Of a stretch of 6,645 bases of DNA, positions 5,526 to 6,645 are shown piece by piece. A program made the translations under genes and the position numbers. The stretch comes from Deltaproteobacteria bacterium (lineage in GTDB: Bacteria; Desulfobacterota; DSM-4660; Desulfatiglandales; Desulfatiglandaceae): the NCBI GenBank assembly GCA_018644785.1, contig JABGPV010000265.1, positions 1 through 6,645 of the forward strand, given 5' to 3'. The notes under the pieces are model-generated. The model saw nothing but the letters and a program-made list of their open reading frames with translations. It was not told the origin of the DNA and ran no database searches. Within the stretch, counting starts at the first letter, position 1. Each line of letters starts with the position of its first letter.

Positions 5526-6645
5526 CTATAAATCATCATCAAAAAGGTAATCGGGCAGATCCCGGATCGATCCGATGCCCCGGGGTTTCAGTCCGGGCAG
5601 TGACTTTGATCCTTCCAGATTGCTTCGGGGAAGCAGGCAGGTTGAAAAACCCATTTTTTCAATCTCTTTCATGCGCATGTCCGGTTGGCTGACCCCCCGG
5701 ATTTCACCGGCCAGCCCCACTTCACCAAAAACAACCAGGTTCCGGTTCACATGTTTTTCCAGAAAGCTGCTCATCATGGCGGAAACAATTCCCAGGTCCG
5801 CCGCAGGTTCATCAATTTTCAGGCCGCCGGCCACATTGACAAAAATATCCTGGTCTCCCAGCTCCATTCCCAGGCGTTTCCCCAGTACGGCCAGCAGCAG
5901 GGATATACGGTTCTGGTCGATGCCCCTGGCGGTTCTTCGGGGCATGCCCAGGGGACTCGGGCTCACGAGGGCCTGGATTTCCACCAGCAGGGGGCGGGTT
6001 CCTTCCATGCAGGAAATGATGGCGGATCCGGGCACATCCTCGGGCCGTTCAGCCAGGAAAATACCGGAGGGGTTGCTCACTTCAGCCAGACCCGAGCCTT
6101 TCATTTCAAAGACACCGATTTCGTTGGTGGAACCGTAACGGTTTTTCACGGCCCGCAATATTCGAAATGCATGGCCCCGATCCCCCTCGAAATAGAGTAC
6201 CGTGTCCACCAGGTGTTCCAGGACTTTGGGGCCGGCGATGGCGCCGTCTTTGGTCACATGCCCCACCAGAAATACCGGAATTGCGGAACTTTTGGCAAAG
6301 GCCATGAGTCTGGAAGCGGTTTCCTTGACCTGGCTCACGCTGCCGGGGGGGGACGAGATATCCTGTGTATAAAAGGTCTGGATGGAATCTATGGCCAGCA
6401 GATCCGGTTTGAGTTGGGCGGCACGGGTGAAGAAATCTTCAATACAGGTTCCGGTCATGACATACAGGTTTTCCGCTCGAATGTTCAACCGATCAGCCCT
6501 CATTTTGATCTGTTGCGCGGATTCTTCGCCTGAAAGGTACAGGGCCTTAAGTCCCCGGCGTGCAAACCCGCCCAGCACTTGAAGAATTATGGTGGATTTT
6601 CCGATGCCGGGATCCCCCCCGATCAGAACCAGGGAACCGGGAACC
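5526..6645 (-). CDS. radA: DNA repair protein RadA/Sms (N-terminal part outside window)
   Basis: RadA is a RecA-like hexameric ATPase that promotes branch migration and processing of recombination intermediates. The 372 visible residues start at the right edge, directly before the Walker A motif 'GGDPGIGKST' (9-18). They continue through 'SGEES' (38-42), Walker B 'LLAIDSIQ' (82-89) and the RadA signature as 'KNRYG' (167-171; KNRFG in most members, a mild change). The Lon-like C-terminal domain includes 'RRTARGIDQNR' and 'FGEVGLAGEIR'. The usual N-terminal Cys4 zinc finger and roughly 80 residues lie beyond the window. A GTG at 6578 is internal, not the start. Long C/G runs here (6345-6352 and 6614-6620) are in frame. 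The gene is followed after 35 bases by the GT25 gene. Confidence 0.95.
   Translation of the reverse strand, partial: VPGSLVLIGGDPGIGKSTIILQVLGGFARRGLKALYLSGEESAQQIKMRADRLNIRAENLYVMTGTCIEDFFTRAAQLKPDLLAIDSIQTFYTQDISSPPGSVSQVKETASRLMAFAKSSAIPVFLVGHVTKDGAIAGPKVLEHLVDTVLYFEGDRGHAFRILRAVKNRYGSTNEIGVFEMKGSGLAEVSNPSGIFLAERPEDVPGSAIISCMEGTRPLLVEIQALVSPSPLGMPRRTARGIDQNRISLLLAVLGKRLGMELGDQDIFVNVAGGLKIDEPAADLGIVSAMMSSFLEKHVNRNLVVFGEVGLAGEIRGVSQPDMRMKEIEKMGFSTCLLPRSNLEGSKSLPGLKPRGIGSIRDLPDYLFDDDL

Noticed and set aside
5685..6533. 282-codon open frame on the + strand across radA
   Set aside because: Antisense to conserved RadA motifs; the His/Gly/Gln-rich composition is typical of a shadow frame.

Overview
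The window looks like ordinary chromosome from a Gram-negative, probably anaerobic, member of the Desulfobacterota (Desulfobacterales-like). This placement is inferred from three things: the dprA-topA gene order, the style of the encoded proteins, and a long hairpin repeat whose sequence resembles, from memory, intergenic repeats of sulfate reducers. It cannot be proven without a search. I see no phage, IS transposase, CRISPR array, tRNA or rRNA.

Left part, + strand: the 3' end of dprA (winged-helix C-terminus) is followed by a 212-bp intergenic stretch that is mostly a structured repeat with nested inverted arms. Next comes topA, DNA topoisomerase I. topA is complete in content (toprim, active-site Tyr, four C-terminal zinc fingers), but one -1 frame disruption at a C5 run splits it into two overlapping reading frames.

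Right part, - strand, read right to left: radA/sms (5' end beyond the window), then a GT25-family glycosyltransferase with a hydrophobic C-terminal tail, a 137-bp gap with a possible promoter, nicotinate phosphoribosyltransferase (pncB) and a divergent Tpt1/KptA-fold protein. The stop codons of topA and the Tpt1-like gene overlap head to head in a shared TTAA. A probable topA terminator lies inside the opposing gene.

How the genes relate: DprA, TopA and RadA all act on DNA (uptake/recombination, supercoiling, branch migration). pncB makes nicotinate mononucleotide for NAD+ salvage. The gene directly downstream belongs to a fold that normally consumes NAD+, but it has lost several conserved catalytic positions. 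That protein and the hairpin repeat are the two items here most worth following up.
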